Below, one piece after another: positions 12,801-25,374 of a stretch of 64,000 nucleotides of DNA. The stretch comes from Nereocystis luetkeana. Taxonomy: Eukaryota; Sar; Phaeophyceae; Laminariales; Laminariaceae. Numbering within the stretch: the first letter of the stretch is position 1; every line of letters begins with the position of its first letter. The position numbers and the translations under genes are program-made. Where the stretch lies: contig JARUPZ010000025.1 of NCBI GenBank assembly GCA_031213475.1, positions 4,260,532 to 4,324,531 of the forward strand, read 5' to 3'. Below the pieces are notes generated by a model. It was given only the letters and a program-made list of their open reading frames with translations, made no database searches and was not told the origin of the DNA.

Positions 12801-15800
12801 AGAGCTCCATATTTCTTGCCCCCTTCATGCCGCTGCCCCCCCCCTCATTCAAGAGTAGACCATGGCTACAGAATCACGAAGGAAGCTCGATTGGGTGGGC
12901 CAACCTAACGCCGCTACGAGCGATTGAATACGATTGCCTTTGGTTTTTTAATCGCATTCAACTTTCTCTCGGCGATTGTCTAGCCTCCAAGTACAGCTTC
13001 AGTCTGGATTAGTCTGAAAGAAGAATGTATGTGTCGAGCGATGGTAGAGGTGGCACTGAAGTGTCTGTGAAGATCACTTGTAAGATGAAAGAAAAGACGG
13101 TTTGAAATTGGCGCTAAATTGGCCTCTAGGGAAGGAATCTTGATAACAGAGATCAAGAGGAGAAATGAAAAGGAGAAAAGAGAAACGGGAGAGGAGAAGG
13201 AGAGGAGAGGAGGAGTAGGAGTGATCCAGGTAGGGGGGACCTTCGCCTGATCATCATGGAACAATGCCCACTCTACGGGCAGTTGAAGTTGACCTTATCA
13301 TGGAACAATGCCCACGATACGGACAGTTGAGGTTGGCTCAATCTATTACTTATAGTTATTGTTCCGCCTGATAGTCCGTCCCATAGCAACATTCCTGTAA
13401 GAATATTCTAACGTTAAGCTGGCTCACCTGCTCTTGTTATGTCAACGTTTCAACAGAAGTAAGTTGAACATACAATGTACCCCACTATTACGGGGGACCA
13501 TAGTTAATAGGACCAAATATTGTAAGTAAAAATGGTTAAATGTATAGTTTTTTATGTATACCATAGGTCCTATTAACTATGGTCCCCCGTAATACAAGTA
13601 AGACAGACTCGCAACTTATCTGCATACGTATGACATTTACCCGAACATCGATGGTACCATGTTCGTATACTCATATGAGTGCGTATTGACTGCACATCAC
13701 AATAGAGACGTATCTGGATCTCAATGCCAATATTCTACAGCAGTAACATGGTCGGGCATTTCAAACGTGTAACTACCACAGCAGCTGTAAGTCGTGTCTC
13801 GATCTAGATGACCGAGCATAAGATAAGGCAACTATTGAGACAATTGCTCTACCTAACTCTCTCGGCGATGGAAAGAGCTCTCTCGCCGAGGAACGCGCCT
13901 ACGCAAAAATCGCGAGGATGTATCCGCCGCTATTACATGTTCTGTGTAATCGTCTGGGTCAAAGCAAATCGTCAACGAGGTGCATCGCAGGCAGTGACAA
14001 CTTGCGTGTGCTGCGGTGGTCACTACCGTGCATGCAAGCGTTTCGAACTATACCCGATTTGTACTCAGTGCTCGAAACAAATCATGCGTGATACGGTACG
14101 CAGTATTATTTTACGTATTGGACCTCGGTACTCTGCGATAATGTACCCGCCTATACAGATTGGTTCGTTTTGTGTTCGGTCAACATTACGAAAAATATCC
14201 GATTTGAGAATATCTTGTCCTGCCCCTTATTTCAGCAAATACACCCCCTCCCTGCGCCGCTGCTCTGTGTGCCCGATTCCAGGCATCGCACTGCTTGTAG
14301 AAATTGCAACCCACTTCATCTTGTGGCGGGGAACGGCCTGCTTCCACTTCAATCCTTTCGTGGAAGTGTCAAACAGACCGATCAACACCCCGCACAAACC
14401 GGCCGCGACCATATACCCCTCCACCAGCCGGCGCCAGCTGTTGGAGGGCAGTGCCTACGGGTCCCGAACCCCGTCCGCAGGTAGGTCTATCACGCTGCTT
14501 CCACCCGAACCACTCAACACGTGAACGGTGGTTATGCGTACTATTGACCTAATTGGCTGGGCATGATAACCATCTAGGAAAGATAAATGATTGGTGGGGC
14601 ACACCGCAACGTTTTGCTCGGTAACCCGACGTGAACGTGACACTCGCTCATTCGAACGGAGTACGAAGATCATTTCTCCACCAGGACGGATTGTATGTTA
14701 CGCTTGGTCAAACGGTCGTGGAGGTGGTTCTGTTAGTTGTTTCACTGGCAACTTGAACCATTTACCAATCAGCTTACCGACATTGTTGATTGGCGTTCAG
14801 GTACAATGGTTGTTGCCATGCGTATACTGTAGTATGGAGAGCTCGGTGATGACAACACAACCGTACGTATTCTTAGGCCATGTGCACGACCACCTGACGA
14901 GGGCATGGTCGTGTTGGTTTATGTCGCAGTACTGTAAAACTATTATATAGTTAGCGAAACAAGCTTTGGTTCAGGGGTTCGTGGCGATACGAAACGTTTA
15001 TGGGAATTGACGAGGAAGTTCAAAGAAATTTGGCAGTATATTCGTCCAGGGACCCCGGCGATCAGAACGGCTTCGGCCCATAGTACCCCTTCCCCCCCCC
15101 ACCCTTCATTTGATATAGGTTGGGTTGGCGCCGGTTGGCAGCGACACTATATAGCATGCCGCTGACTACGTGAGCTAGACAGCCAGGGTACCGTTTTTTT
15201 TTTTTCTTGTGGTCGCTCACAGCTGGTTGCCGAGCTAGCTCATTTGTGCGAGGTGAACGACCTTTACTCCGCACAGGTGGGAATGATCGTATCCCGTAGC
15301 GTTCAAGGTAAGTCACCCAAGAGGCAGTTACATAGTACTCGCATTGCTGTCTATGGAATTGCCTACACCTGAAATTAAATCAACTCATCGAAGCTGTCAT
15401 CCGTGTTCAAGTTCGCCTCTCAAGCGGTTCATAGTAGGATGCAGCTCACCCTTCATGCGATTTGCCGGACACCTCACGGCGCGTCGCGCTTGGTGTAAGC
15501 AATGTCTGTTGCCTGGTCGGTAAAAACTCGGCATGCTCCGTCCCGGCATTGTAGGTATGCGAGGGTCTATGGTCATACAACTTCGGCCATGCATGAGATC
15601 GAGTACATCTCTCCTATCGAGTACACCCCCCCCCCTCCGCCCCCCGCCCCCCCTTGGCCGATGCATGGTAGACTGCCGTCCGTTTCACATGTAGACCCCC
15701 GCCGCTAATCTTACCCAACCCTCCTTTGATGAACACTCTACTCTCTCAAACCCCTGGAGCCGCCCCCCTACCGCCTTAACCACATTGCACCCATCCTATA

Positions 15801-18800
15801 GTCGCCAACATGTTTCGCTCACGCCCACCCACCCACGCACCCGTCTCCCATGACCAAAACCCCTCTCGAAACTGGGGCAGGTCACGACCAGGATTTGGAG
15901 AGCTCTTCACCCGCCACCTCCACGCGCAAGGAAACCCGCAGGGTTTGCTCTGTTTGGGCCTGTTTCGGGTGGCGTGGTGGAGGTGAAGCTATCGCTGAGG
16001 GAGATGGGTGCTCCACTTGGCTGGATGGTGCACCTCCGCAGGCCGTGGTGGGAGCCTGGAGGACGTTGGATCTGGTGCTTATCCTGGTTGTTCTGGGCTG
16101 CGCTATCTCGACCGGACGGGTGGACGGCGTTACTCGAGTGGTGGTCCACGCGATCCAGGTGGGTAAGGAGGTCTCTGGTGTATCAAGGCGACGGCACGGT
16201 AGTTCCTCGGCTTCGTTTGCCACGGGTAGGCCAAACCCGTAGCGCGAATAACTCCGCCAATACAACCGAACCAGACTTGGATACCGGGGGATCTTTGAAG
16301 CTTAACCATAGCTTCCATTGCGGACCATGTCAAACCATCCACGAGTGGTGTTGGTTCAGATTTATGGGCCTGCTGTCCGCTTTGGTCGGTTCTTCGGCGA
16401 CACGATAACAGGTAGCACTGCTACCGTATGTATCGTGCAATTCATTTGACTTACTGCGGATGTGTTCGCCTGAGGTTGTCGCCGGTATATAAGTAGCCAG
16501 TCCAACTCGCTGTATTCCGGCATTGAGCGGCCGTCACTGCTGGAATGTTTTACGATCACGACGACATGGTTAGGGTAGGGTGTTTACGGGTACCAGATCA
16601 ACGCCCATCGTACTCTGCGTGATTGACTATGCTGTGTAGCCTCCTGCGGCTTCCGTAAAGGGTTGGTATTCTGGACAGTTGTGTTTTTTTGTTAAGATAT
16701 CCACCGTCCTGTGATCGAGATTTTGTCTAGTTTTCATGGACATAACGTTAACAGTGCAATATTGTACAGCATGAAATCGTTGTTTTACTCTACGGATTGA
16801 CGTGCGGTTAGTTTTGTGGCAGTGAAGCTCCATCGCCATTCTGTCACGGGCTTCACAAGGGTTTTCCCCGGTTGCTTCACCTTGGACAGGGAAAGCAGTG
16901 TGCATCCCTCCCTATTGGCCCGGACTCAGATAGCCTACGAACGACCAATGTCCCCCCCAGCGCCAATTTCCACTTCTCAGAGGGGATTCATACTGGTCGA
17001 TCGAATACGCCGCATCCCACCCTCAACCCTGACATACGCGGGTTACCTTTCGTCGAATAAATCCATTCCATCCTACCGGCATGACGCGCGGGCCGCAGCC
17101 ACGCACTCCATCGTGTTGCCCACTGCTACGTTTCGTTCAATATTCCATCGTATCCCGACTGCCGACTGAGGTTCCAGCTCTGATGCCCCCCCCCCCCCCC
17201 CCTCCCGAATCAAGCCTCGTTTCCTCTGCGGGAAATAAATACAAACTATCCCGGCGATCGGTACTTACTTTCTTGCAGGGCGTAGTTGTCCTGCGGCTGT
17301 GGCCCCTGTGGCGCTGTCCCCTCCCGCCCGCGGTTGAGCATGGCACCATTCGCAACGTCGACGGCGGCACAGTAGATCACGCCCTGCTGGACGACCGCAC
17401 CGTGGACACTGTTATGGAAGAGACGCTAATCCTGCTGCGCAGGCAGAACCCTCAGGAAGGAAGCTTCGGGGCAAGGTGGGGGGTTGCATACCTCGTGATT
17501 CCGTGGGTTCAGTAGTTGGGTTCGTCGGTTGGGTAGGTGGATGCGTTGTTGCGTCTGTGAGCAGGTGGGGGCGTATCCAGGTGAGATCGTGGACTAGCAG
17601 TCGAGCCTTCTGCCCTCCAGAAAGGTTCGGTTGGGGCGGGAGATGGCGTTATATTGATCGTCACAGTTGATATCTCCGCCTTGCTCTTCGTGTCATGTGT
17701 TACTGGGTGAACGACTCAAGCGGAAGAGCGCCGGCTACTTGACGACGATGTCGGTTTCGTCGTCCATGCTTCACCTCAATCGACCGAACCCTTTGAACAC
17801 AATTTCCTCGGTCGTTCCGATCGGGGTTACTGCTGCTGCATCGCATTCACGACATACAATGACACCCCTGAACAGGTGTTTGTTGTGACGAAGCGTGCCC
17901 GCATCCCGATCCCCCTCCCTGCGCTGAACACCTTCCCCTTTTAAACTTGTACTTCCCGTGCTTTGTTGTCTTGTCGTCCTGATTTCGGTTGGGCTGAAGA
18001 GCCATCATGGAGGAAGAATCGAACAATGCCATCGCCGCTAAGCACTCAGTTTGTCACCACGACAAGCCGTCAATGGACACGCTGGTGGGTAGTGGTTTGT
18101 AGTGACGATTGATTCCCCTTATACTTTTATGTTCTTTGTGGCCTATGGTTGGTTGGAGTTCCTGGTGTTGTTGTTCTTGAGTTCTGTGGCCAATACGTTA
18201 GCCCTTCGACTCTCTGTCGTTCCGGCCTACGCTAGATTGGCATTGTGATATTGTTTGTACCCAACGTTCTCCCCTGTTTCAGATCATTGATGTTTTTGCT
18301 GTGGCTCACGGGGTCCTTTCAGCACCCGATGCTAAGCACTTAGACGTCATCACGCCTATATTCGATGGCCTCAGCTGTGCAAAGATCGTGGGGTCTGAAG
18401 TCAAACGGAAAGCCAAGTATGAGTTCGAGGCCCCTTCGTCCTTCACACATACCCCCGCCACGAACAGAACCCAGCGTAGTTGGCTCCAACACAAAAGAAA
18501 AACATCAGCCAAGCCATTCCCACATTGTCTCGAAGCCACTCCCGTATAGATGTACGACGCTTCGATATATATACCAAAATCAACAACAACTTGAGCATAG
18601 ACTATGCCGTGAGAGACTGAATCGACACTCTTTCAGACGCTGACTCTACGCCGCCATTCCCTCCGTCCTTGGAGATACACTGAGGGAATGGCACCGATAT
18701 CCAGTCTTGGTGCTGTTCCGTTCTTTCCCCTGAGGGGATTGTCTCTTTTCAATACACCAGTCTACACATCACACACACCTCCGGCCTCACTACCCGATCA

Positions 18801-20518
18801 CCAATCAACCCACCCACGGACGAACGAAATCACCCACGAACCCACCTTTCCCCGGTATGCAGAGTTCGTTGCACACTGAGAATCGGGAGAATACAGCGGA
18901 AGCAAAGAGCGAGAACCAGGGCATCGAACACGAACACGACGGACGTAAGGAGGGAATCGCCAATGTCGGGGTGGCCATGGCCCTCCACGAGGCAATCTCA
19001 GCTCACCAAGATCTTGTCCAGGCTAGCGGCCCGCTATGCTTGCCGATTCTCAGGGCCATGCTCGGTCTGGACCCTCACAAAACAACGCCCGAAGATGACG
19101 CCAAGGCGTTCGCCATTGCCGCGCGGGCGGTCACCCTCGCCGGCAGCCTTAGCCGAACAGAGGAAGCCCCTGGCCGCAACGCGAATAGTACCACTCGCCG
19201 AGCGATCCACAGAAGCAGGTCGTCGTCGGTAGATGTTTCGCATCCCCAAGTCCCGTCTTCGCCATCTTCGAGCGACCTTTCTGATGGTGACACCTACGAC
19301 GGTTCTGGTCGGGGCGCTTTGGGGAACAGCCAACATGATGGTGGCAAGCGTGGGCGCATTTCTTCGTTCCTGAGCGGGAGCAGGCACTACCGGAAAACAA
19401 AACATCCCCAACATCACCAACAACATCGTCAGCAGCGCGAGCAGCGGCACGACCAGCAACTGTCGTATCACCAGCAGCAGCTTTTGTTGTACCAGCAGCA
19501 GATGCAGGTCCAGATGCAGCAGCAACAGCTGCAGTATCAGCAGTACCAACTCATACATTCTTACCCGTCAACTAACTTTGGATCCGGCACAGACTACCAC
19601 GAGCCGCCCCCCGACACCCATAATGCCGACCAGGGCACGCTAAGGACGCTCCGCGCTGAACACAAAGGCGAGATCACAACGTCCTCGGCTATACCCAGGG
19701 AGGGGGACAGCAAAGTCGTTCAACACCCGCTTTTCGATCCTTTGGGGCCGGGTGCCGTAGGCAGCGTCTCCTCTCTCAGACGTGATGCCTCCGTGAGAAG
19801 TTTCAACAGCACATTACACAGTTACAGCCGGCATTCACGACGAGGTCCCCACGGTCCGAACACGTCGGACACCACCGGCGGTACAATAGCTGCGGCGATC
19901 GAAGACCTCGAGCGACCGGTCCTTCCGTCCGCGGGAAACACCGCAGGCCCCCAGTTCGGGGCCATCAACGTGACAGGAAGAGGGGCGAGAGGTGATGCGA
20001 GAGGTACTGGGGGTGGGAGGTCCGAGATGATGGGGGCAGGGCGGGTACCGTACTCCAGCGGACGGTCCATAGCCCACACCAGCGGCCACCGCTCGGCTTG
20101 GAAGGGTACGCCCGCTAGGACGCTCAAAGGACCCACTAGTTCGGCACACGACACCCCCCTCATATTTTCGGATGATGAACGGGCCGTGCCTGTCCGGCCT
20201 CACGGTTTAGCCGGCAGCGCTAGTCGCGGTAGCGATGATGCAGGAGGAGTCGCCCGCAGAGGCCTCGTCCGAGGAAGTGCGGCGGGAAGTGTTGGCGGTG
20301 CTGATGCTCGTGGCGCCGGACATGAGCGTGTTGGCCTTGGTGACCGTATCTCGGGGACCGCTCGTGGGGGTCCTACCGAAGAGGTCATGAGAGACGGAAA
20401 AGCACCGGATGATATCGCGTCAGGGGCGAGAAGCTTGGCGACCGCGGGGACCTCGACGAGGCCGCCGGCGTACGCTAGCACTCGCATAGTTCAACCCAGA
20501 GGCAGCAACGCCGAGTGA
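660..20518 (+). CDS. MLO: MLO-family seven-transmembrane protein with long Q-rich tail (5'-partial, 15 exons)
   Basis: Fifteen exons join in one frame: 660-805, 2074-2163, 2849-2962, 3862-4050, 5459-5504, 6775-6875, 8625-8739, 9739-9843, 10878-10982, 11696-11750, 15881-16158, 17279-17475, 18000-18084, 18283-18416, 18865-20518 (1137 residues plus stop). MLO hallmarks appear in family order: a membrane segment HMTLFLAALFH followed by RRWDLFEDDE, LRHSQLKRG then NFRFAAYLKKCEQ in the large cytosolic loop, two helices in exon 4, EDMFWFGKPQLLL before the sixth helix, and a seventh helix in exon 7 ending LPMFIPRFTQ. Known plant MLO proteins are plasma-membrane proteins with a cytosolic calmodulin-binding tail; they act in calcium-linked cell signalling and powdery-mildew susceptibility. 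The role in this organism is unknown. Exons 1-9 are well supported by pattern and phase. Exons 10 and 13 are the weakest, and the borders of 14/15 have alternatives. An extra helix (VLILVVLGCAIS) in exon 11 and the very long tail are unlike plant MLO. Confidence 0.72.
3862..4050 (+). CDS. MLO: MLO-like gene, exon with helices 4 and 5
   Basis: After a CTCAG acceptor the exon enters with one base and reads without a stop for 62 codons to a GTAGGA donor in phase 2. It carries two hydrophobic segments, around LLTYLVLIALFVSAQ and LLAAVLVIFAALAV, separated by a short polar turn (FRQDGRG). These correspond to the paired helices of MLO that precede the G-x-K-L-x-x-I motif. Here the post-helix motif is HFKLHHIYSAL. 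Phase fits both the previous exon (2849-2962, donor GTATAT) and the small 5459-5504 exon. Confidence 0.7.
6161..6401. mobile_element. MITE family B, copy 1 (intron of the MLO-like gene)
   Basis: This is one of five diverged copies of a roughly 240-base element. Ends are inverted: GTTAGAGGTTCACCC at the left and GTGCCACCTCTAT at the right. Internally it shares the block with GGCTCCTC..TTAAGAAGC..CCATACCTC and CTGACTTCAGC with the copies near 12.1, 33.6, 37.4 and 46.3 kb. It has no coding capacity, as expected of a non-autonomous DNA transposon. It has no visible effect on the flanking exons. Confidence 0.7.
6775..6875 (+). CDS. MLO: MLO-like gene, FWFGKP exon (loop 3 and sixth helix)
   Basis: The exon encodes QEDMFWFGKPQLLLTAFQTM followed by QFVLAVMVSALIW. 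Plant MLO proteins have a nearly invariant (S/D)D-x-FWF-(G/S)-(R/K)P motif just before the sixth helix, so this is diagnostic. The acceptor is CCTACAG at 6774, with an in-phase alternative ATTCAG at 6780. The donor GTGAGA follows 6875. The preceding 46-base exon (5459-5504) ends at a strong GTAAGT donor and adds DDLSQYLGPDAPAQM in the correct phase. Confidence 0.78.
12142..12389. mobile_element. MITE family B, copy 2 (intron of the MLO-like gene)
   Basis: The same family as the element at 6161, more diverged. It begins near GTTCTACA and ends with TGCCACCTCTATTGTAGG. It keeps the internal TTTCTGAGGCCCTCCTCGC and GAATTCAGCAGAACATC words. The terminal inverted repeat reads about CTACGATAGAGGT in the better copies. 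Confidence 0.6.
13488..13592. mobile_element. MITE family A, best-preserved copy (105 bp, TA target duplication)
   Basis: This near-perfect hairpin element starts TTACGGGGGACCATAGTTAA and ends with the inverse complement, flanked by TA on both sides. The inverted repeats run about 35 bases each and leave only about 35 AT-rich bases in the middle. It is too short to code. The TA duplication and terminal structure suggest mobilisation by a Tc1/mariner-type transposase encoded elsewhere. Four relatives lie at 27.5, 36.6, 40.8 and 45.2 kb. It lies in the long intron between 11750 and 15881 of the MLO-like gene. Confidence 0.88.
18865..20518 (+). CDS. MLO: Last exon of the MLO-like gene: disordered, glutamine- and glycine/arginine-rich C-terminal tail
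   Basis: This is the longest open frame in the window, 551 codons to a TGA at 20516-20518. It starts with a charged region, then an alanine-rich helical part (AFAIAARAVTLAGSL), a serine-rich segment (RSRSSSVDVSH), a glutamine/histidine-rich block at about 19405-19550 and a glycine/arginine-rich segment near 19975-20060. It has no predicted membrane segment. An ATG lies at 18857, so this could instead be a separate intronless gene. I prefer a terminal exon because a CAG/AGAG acceptor lies just after that ATG and the phase fits the upstream exon. The opposite-strand frames of up to 174 codons are shadows of its GC-rich codons. Confidence 0.7.
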
Positions 20519-23500
20519 GGGTAGGAACCACGTTGGAAATAAAGGCGGTTGGAAGGAGGTAGGGCATGACGGAGGGAGAGGGAGAACGAGAAAGGCAGCA
20601 AAGGAAGGGTTAACGAAGTAAGTGAGGGAAGAAGATACTGAACATGACAACATACGAGAAAGAAAGAAGGGAATGTGCACAGGGATGAGAATAGGGGATG
20701 TTAAATGATCAGATTAAGGGATAGCATATTATCACCTAGAGACGTGGCAGGGTGCAGAGGGCCGTGCAAGAAACTATCTATATCTTGCCTTGGAACGCGA
20801 CGAGCGTGCAATTTTCTAGGGCTTGTGTCGACGTCTGGGGTCTACAGGTGTAGGTAATATGAGGACAGCGGCGGTTTTTGTATGTACCCGACAACCCACA
20901 CGGAAGTCCGCTGTTTTTGAAAGAAATATGGAGTGTCGTGTAGTTTATACGTATTGGTCGCCACTGTGAGAATTTCTTGAACATGCGCTGCGTCGTGATT
21001 ATGGAAGGGGTTGCGCTGGATGTCATCGCATCGATAGGCACAACCAAAGGGCCAACTGACTGCATGCGTGAATCGGCGGCCTTCGGGCCGGCTTGTGTGG
21101 AAGGGACATACCCGTTTGGTTTTGGCGCTTGAGCTCGGACATGCATGTGGAAACATGGAAACGGACGGAAAGGTCCATGCGATGAGGTAAGGTGGGTTGG
21201 TGTTCCGGCGCATGCGCTGTGTTTAGGGTGGGTCTGTATTCAGGGAAGAGGGCAAGGATCCGCATGCGTTCGTACGCGCGTGAGAACGATGGCTGGGGCT
21301 TGTATGTTCTTCCGAAAGAATGGCAAGGGTGCCCGAACAGGCCGCATTGTTCACATCTCTGATTTGGTTGCTCAACTGTTCGGGCCCCCATTACCTTTTG
21401 GATCTCACTTGCTCTTTTGGGTAGATATGTTCCACGATATGAAAACGCAACGCGACAACAGCAGTCATCCGATCGATGTATCGGCAGTTCTCGCAATCGA
21501 GTTGTTAGTGAGTTGTTGGTTTCTCAGGTCGAAAGGCACATTGTATACAGACCATGGGCGTTGGGAGTACAGGCCAAGTATCGTCCCCCAAGCGCTCGAG
21601 GCAACACGATGACTCGACTATCTGTACACGTCGAGGTTTCGAAGATACTGTATGTGTTCTTATTATCGCTTTTTGTTGACGGTGGTTTATAGTGCGGTTT
21701 CGTGCCCGTGAAGCTCGACAAAGTAATGTCTCTTCTTCGGTTATTTTCTTGTGGGTTTTTCGAGTGATCACCCGAATCGTCAAGAGCAGAGGAGTCAAAG
21801 GTGGAGGAGAACCTCTACAGTTGACGGCCGTAGAAACGATCTGGTGAACGCCGAACTCAGAAAGAGACAGACGTCCACCAACGAGGGTATATAGTTTTGT
21901 GTGGCATTGATTATCAACCCCCAAACCACCAAAGAAAAAACTCTTATCGATCGGGGAAAACCCGATTTTTTAGAGAGAGTCGGATGGAAGCTAATAATGC
22001 TGGTATGTCCGTCTGGGGCTTATGAACGAACCCTCAAGTTTTAACACCGCCCCAACACGCCTCCGAACGGCCGCGAATCCCTACTCCCCGATGGTTGGCC
22101 CACCCCCAGCGAGCACACCCCGTCGTAGCTCCACTGGCGCATCGAGAACGAAACCTGACGAAACTGAACCACCTCGCCTGGTTCGCGTTTTGCTCTTCCA
22201 TCTCTGTGCCATGCCGAGAAGGTCGACAAGGTCTGTTGGCTGCATTGATGACAACAGCATAACTTTGTACTATTATTATATGTCCACACACGTTCGTTAG
22301 GGACTTTCCTGAAGCGTTCGACGATCATCAACTCCGGCATATATCACAAACCAGCACAGAAACAAAATCGAAGCACATAAACGGCAATGTTTAACACCGA
22401 AGACATTCCAACGTTCATCTCCGCGCGGATGGTTTTATCTAACAGGTAATAGTCCGTAGCGCGCGTTACTGCGACGCGTACGATGCTTTACCACCTTCCC
22501 TATTCTCCCAAAACCACCTTTGACACCGCTGATTACAACACCGACCACGTCAAATTTACGGAGGTAGGCAGTGCACGTGTTGGCGACTACGCGTCCCGCA
22601 AGGGTTGAAACATCTTCGGCGTGCACTGGATGATAACCGCCGATTACAGCTTCTACTAAATTGACGCACACATACCACAACGGCTTTCAGTCAAGACTAC
22701 ACAATATTATAGGTCGGCATTGGTCACCCCTGTCGTGAACCGAGATACTCCAAGGGTAAGCACAGGGGACTATACACCACCAAAGTAGCAACAACTTCGG
22801 CATATATCTTTTTAAGGTGTATCTAGTATTTTATTCATCGTAGTTGTCTTTTGTCCGTGCTCTCTTTCACCCGTTGCAGAAACCCGCTCAACGGCCATCT
22901 CGTCCAGCACCAACCCTTCCTGGCTGTCGAACGTCCAATGAATACCACACATGTGCCTGCGCATCACGCCAAAGGAGCATCACACGGGATTTAGTCGTCG
23001 CACAGGTTATTCGATTCGTCACGCACTAGCCGACGCACGAGGTTACCCGTACCGGAGAGGCAGACGTGGCCAAGGTGTGGATTTTTGGGATTGTACGATA
23101 CGTGCTTCCCCGGTGCTCAGGAAGCTCTCACCTACTCTTCGTGTACCTGCCGGATGGGGCGTTGCCACCTATCTTGTCGATGTCTCCCTTGAACGTCAGG
23201 CAATCAACTCCAGTATAAGGGATGAAAGGTAGCCCTTAATCGTTTGTCAACACGGGGTCCTTAGGCTCATTCTTATCGGGGTTCGTTTCTTTCATAAATT
23301 ACAAAGTTTGGAAATAATTGGAGAAGATTGTATCAATATGCGGAGGCGGTTTCTCACTATCAGTGAAATTGTCCAGACGAAAATAATCAAAACATTTAAC
23401 ATTCACGTGTTTGGATAACAAAAATCACGAAAATATGGAAGATTGCAAAATTTGCGCGAAAAATCAAAAATGCGGAAACCACTCTCCTGCCAGATTTGCC

Positions 23501-24888
23501 ATTGATACCACCAAGCGCCGCGCTCAACTCGGGTCTAGAGGCAACGGCAACCGGGCCAGCACACCCCCTCAAGGCTTCGCAATTGAGCCAAACGTCCATC
23601 CAGCCGCGCCCTGTCGATCGCGAAACACACCACTGTTCAGGTCACTGACCTGTAGCAGTCCTACTACTTTATTCCTATTTCCACGTTATGGTGTTGATCT
23701 GTGCCCCACTCTGCCACCGTGTGCGGCGGGTTCGACATCGCAACTCCGCTGATGGTGGCTGTGCTTCGGATATGTTACAAATCACAGCTTAAGACTCCAA
23801 ACGCCCCAACTAATATACCGACTACATTACACGACCTACCGCCCGCTATCACACGTGTCATGCACTTTGTCGATCTGAATCATAAGCACTACGTCGCTCC
23901 CACTCGAACCACCATTGGTGCGAGTTAGCCTAACATGCATTGTTTGTTAAATATGCCAGTCCATACGACACCCTCTTACCGGTGGTACGGACTTTGGTGA
24001 CCATCGTCGAGCTTTGACCAAACAATCGTTGTCTTGCACTGGTGTGTTCACCCATATAGATCTAAGGTGGATGATATGTAACAACCCGCGATAACCTGCG
24101 ACCTTTATGTACCTGGCAAAGTTGTCCCCGGCAAATCGACAGCAGATGGGAAACGAATGTCTCGGTTGGAATACATCCACGTGGTGGAACTACATAGTGA
24201 ATTTCAGGGGGGATGGGCAAGCCTAGGAAGCGGATGTGATATACCTCACTCGTTGAAGATGTGTGATTAGGAACACACTACAAGAGTGGCACGCGTTCGT
24301 CGCTGTTCCGTGCCTCCAGGTGGAGCTCTTACAATATTTCCCGCCTCGTTGCTGGACATAAACGAAACGCCTGACCACTGATGTGATACCGTAGACCAAA
24401 GCGCGTGTGAGAGGCACAGCGGCATCTGCACCTTTAGCACCGTCGCGGAAGCACGGTTCTAGACTGCATGCTCAGTGAGTTGCGACTCTGTTTGACGGCC
24501 TGCGAATAAAACAGGTGCACCCACGACTTCTAAGGACAAGGTGATAGGTGTGAAACAAACCGACTTATGGAAGAATCCGCAAGGGACCCTCATGTCATGC
24601 AAGGGATCGGTCAGAATGTAGAGTGTCTACACGCTCGTGCTTTCGTTGAATTACCAGTCCGTGGCATGCTTGAGCCTCATACTTCATTCACTAAGAACGA
24701 TGGAGGCGCCATCTGTCTCAGCCGGAGCTACGACCACGTATTGGCCCGAATATGAAAACAGTCAGCTCGGGCCCATCTAGCAGGTGCGTTCAAACTATTC
24801 CATCCGCTACGGATTCCAACGAACTTCACGAGTCGCACTGTGCGGCGCCATATCCTATGAGTTGTCATGCGGTACAGACAAAGGATAT
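20519..24888. other. Intergenic region without a supportable gene
   Basis: This lies between the stop of the MLO-like gene and the last recognised relic of the minus-strand haloperoxidase pseudogene. The first part is presumably 3' untranslated sequence. The longest open frames (155 codons on + at 21145 and 157 on - at 21023) overlap each other on opposite strands and match nothing I recognise. Relics of the last haloperoxidase exons were looked for on the minus strand and not found. No repeat family seen elsewhere in the window was recognised here. Confidence 0.5.
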
Positions 24889-25374
24889 TCGGGGGAGCAT
24901 GTAGGTATCTTCCAGTCCTCCCGAGCGCCCGGTTATCTCTGCCTTCCGTGTTGTGACCCTCAGCAAATCCTTATTGGTGGAACGTCGGTCGTCGAATTCG
25001 ATGTCGAATTTGCCGTTTACGAAGTTGAGGAGGGTTCCCCCGACGGCCTGTCACGTCCCGCAATCCAGACAACCACACCAAATCAGGCGACAGAAGGGGG
25101 AGGGAGCGGCAACGGGTCGAGGTTCCGTGGAATACTCTTGCGCAGAAATATAGCACGGCGAGGGAAGTATACAATCATACGTTTCCTACGGTGGCAAAAC
25201 CTTTACGGGCCGTGTGATCGCAGCTCGGCGCGACGGGTGAGTTACAGCTTGTCATCGGTGCTGTGTTTAGTGGATAAAGGCTACAGCTACATTGCGCGTC
25301 ACATACGCCGGAGCATCACAACAAAATCAAAACAATGTTGTCCTTGACACTGTTGGTAGCACGTGATATCTCAT

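Noticed and set aside
14227-14424. Minus-strand frame with hydrophobic stretch GYMVAAGLCGVLIGLF, and the overlapping 238-codon plus-strand frame at 13808-14524
   Set aside because: Both lie in a long intron of the MLO-like gene. Neither fits the phase of the flanking exons or a recognised family, and each could be the shadow of the other. A GTAGGT donor-like site at 14479 is the only positive sign.
21023-21496. Zinc-knuckle-like CEQCGLFGH in a minus-strand frame
   Set aside because: The last cysteine of a CCHC knuckle is not at the required distance, and no neighbouring domains of a mobile element or nucleic-acid-binding protein are seen.
24784-25347. 187-codon plus-strand open frame
   Set aside because: It is antisense to the pseudogene relic of haloperoxidase exon 10, whose alignment to the intact gene explains the sequence.
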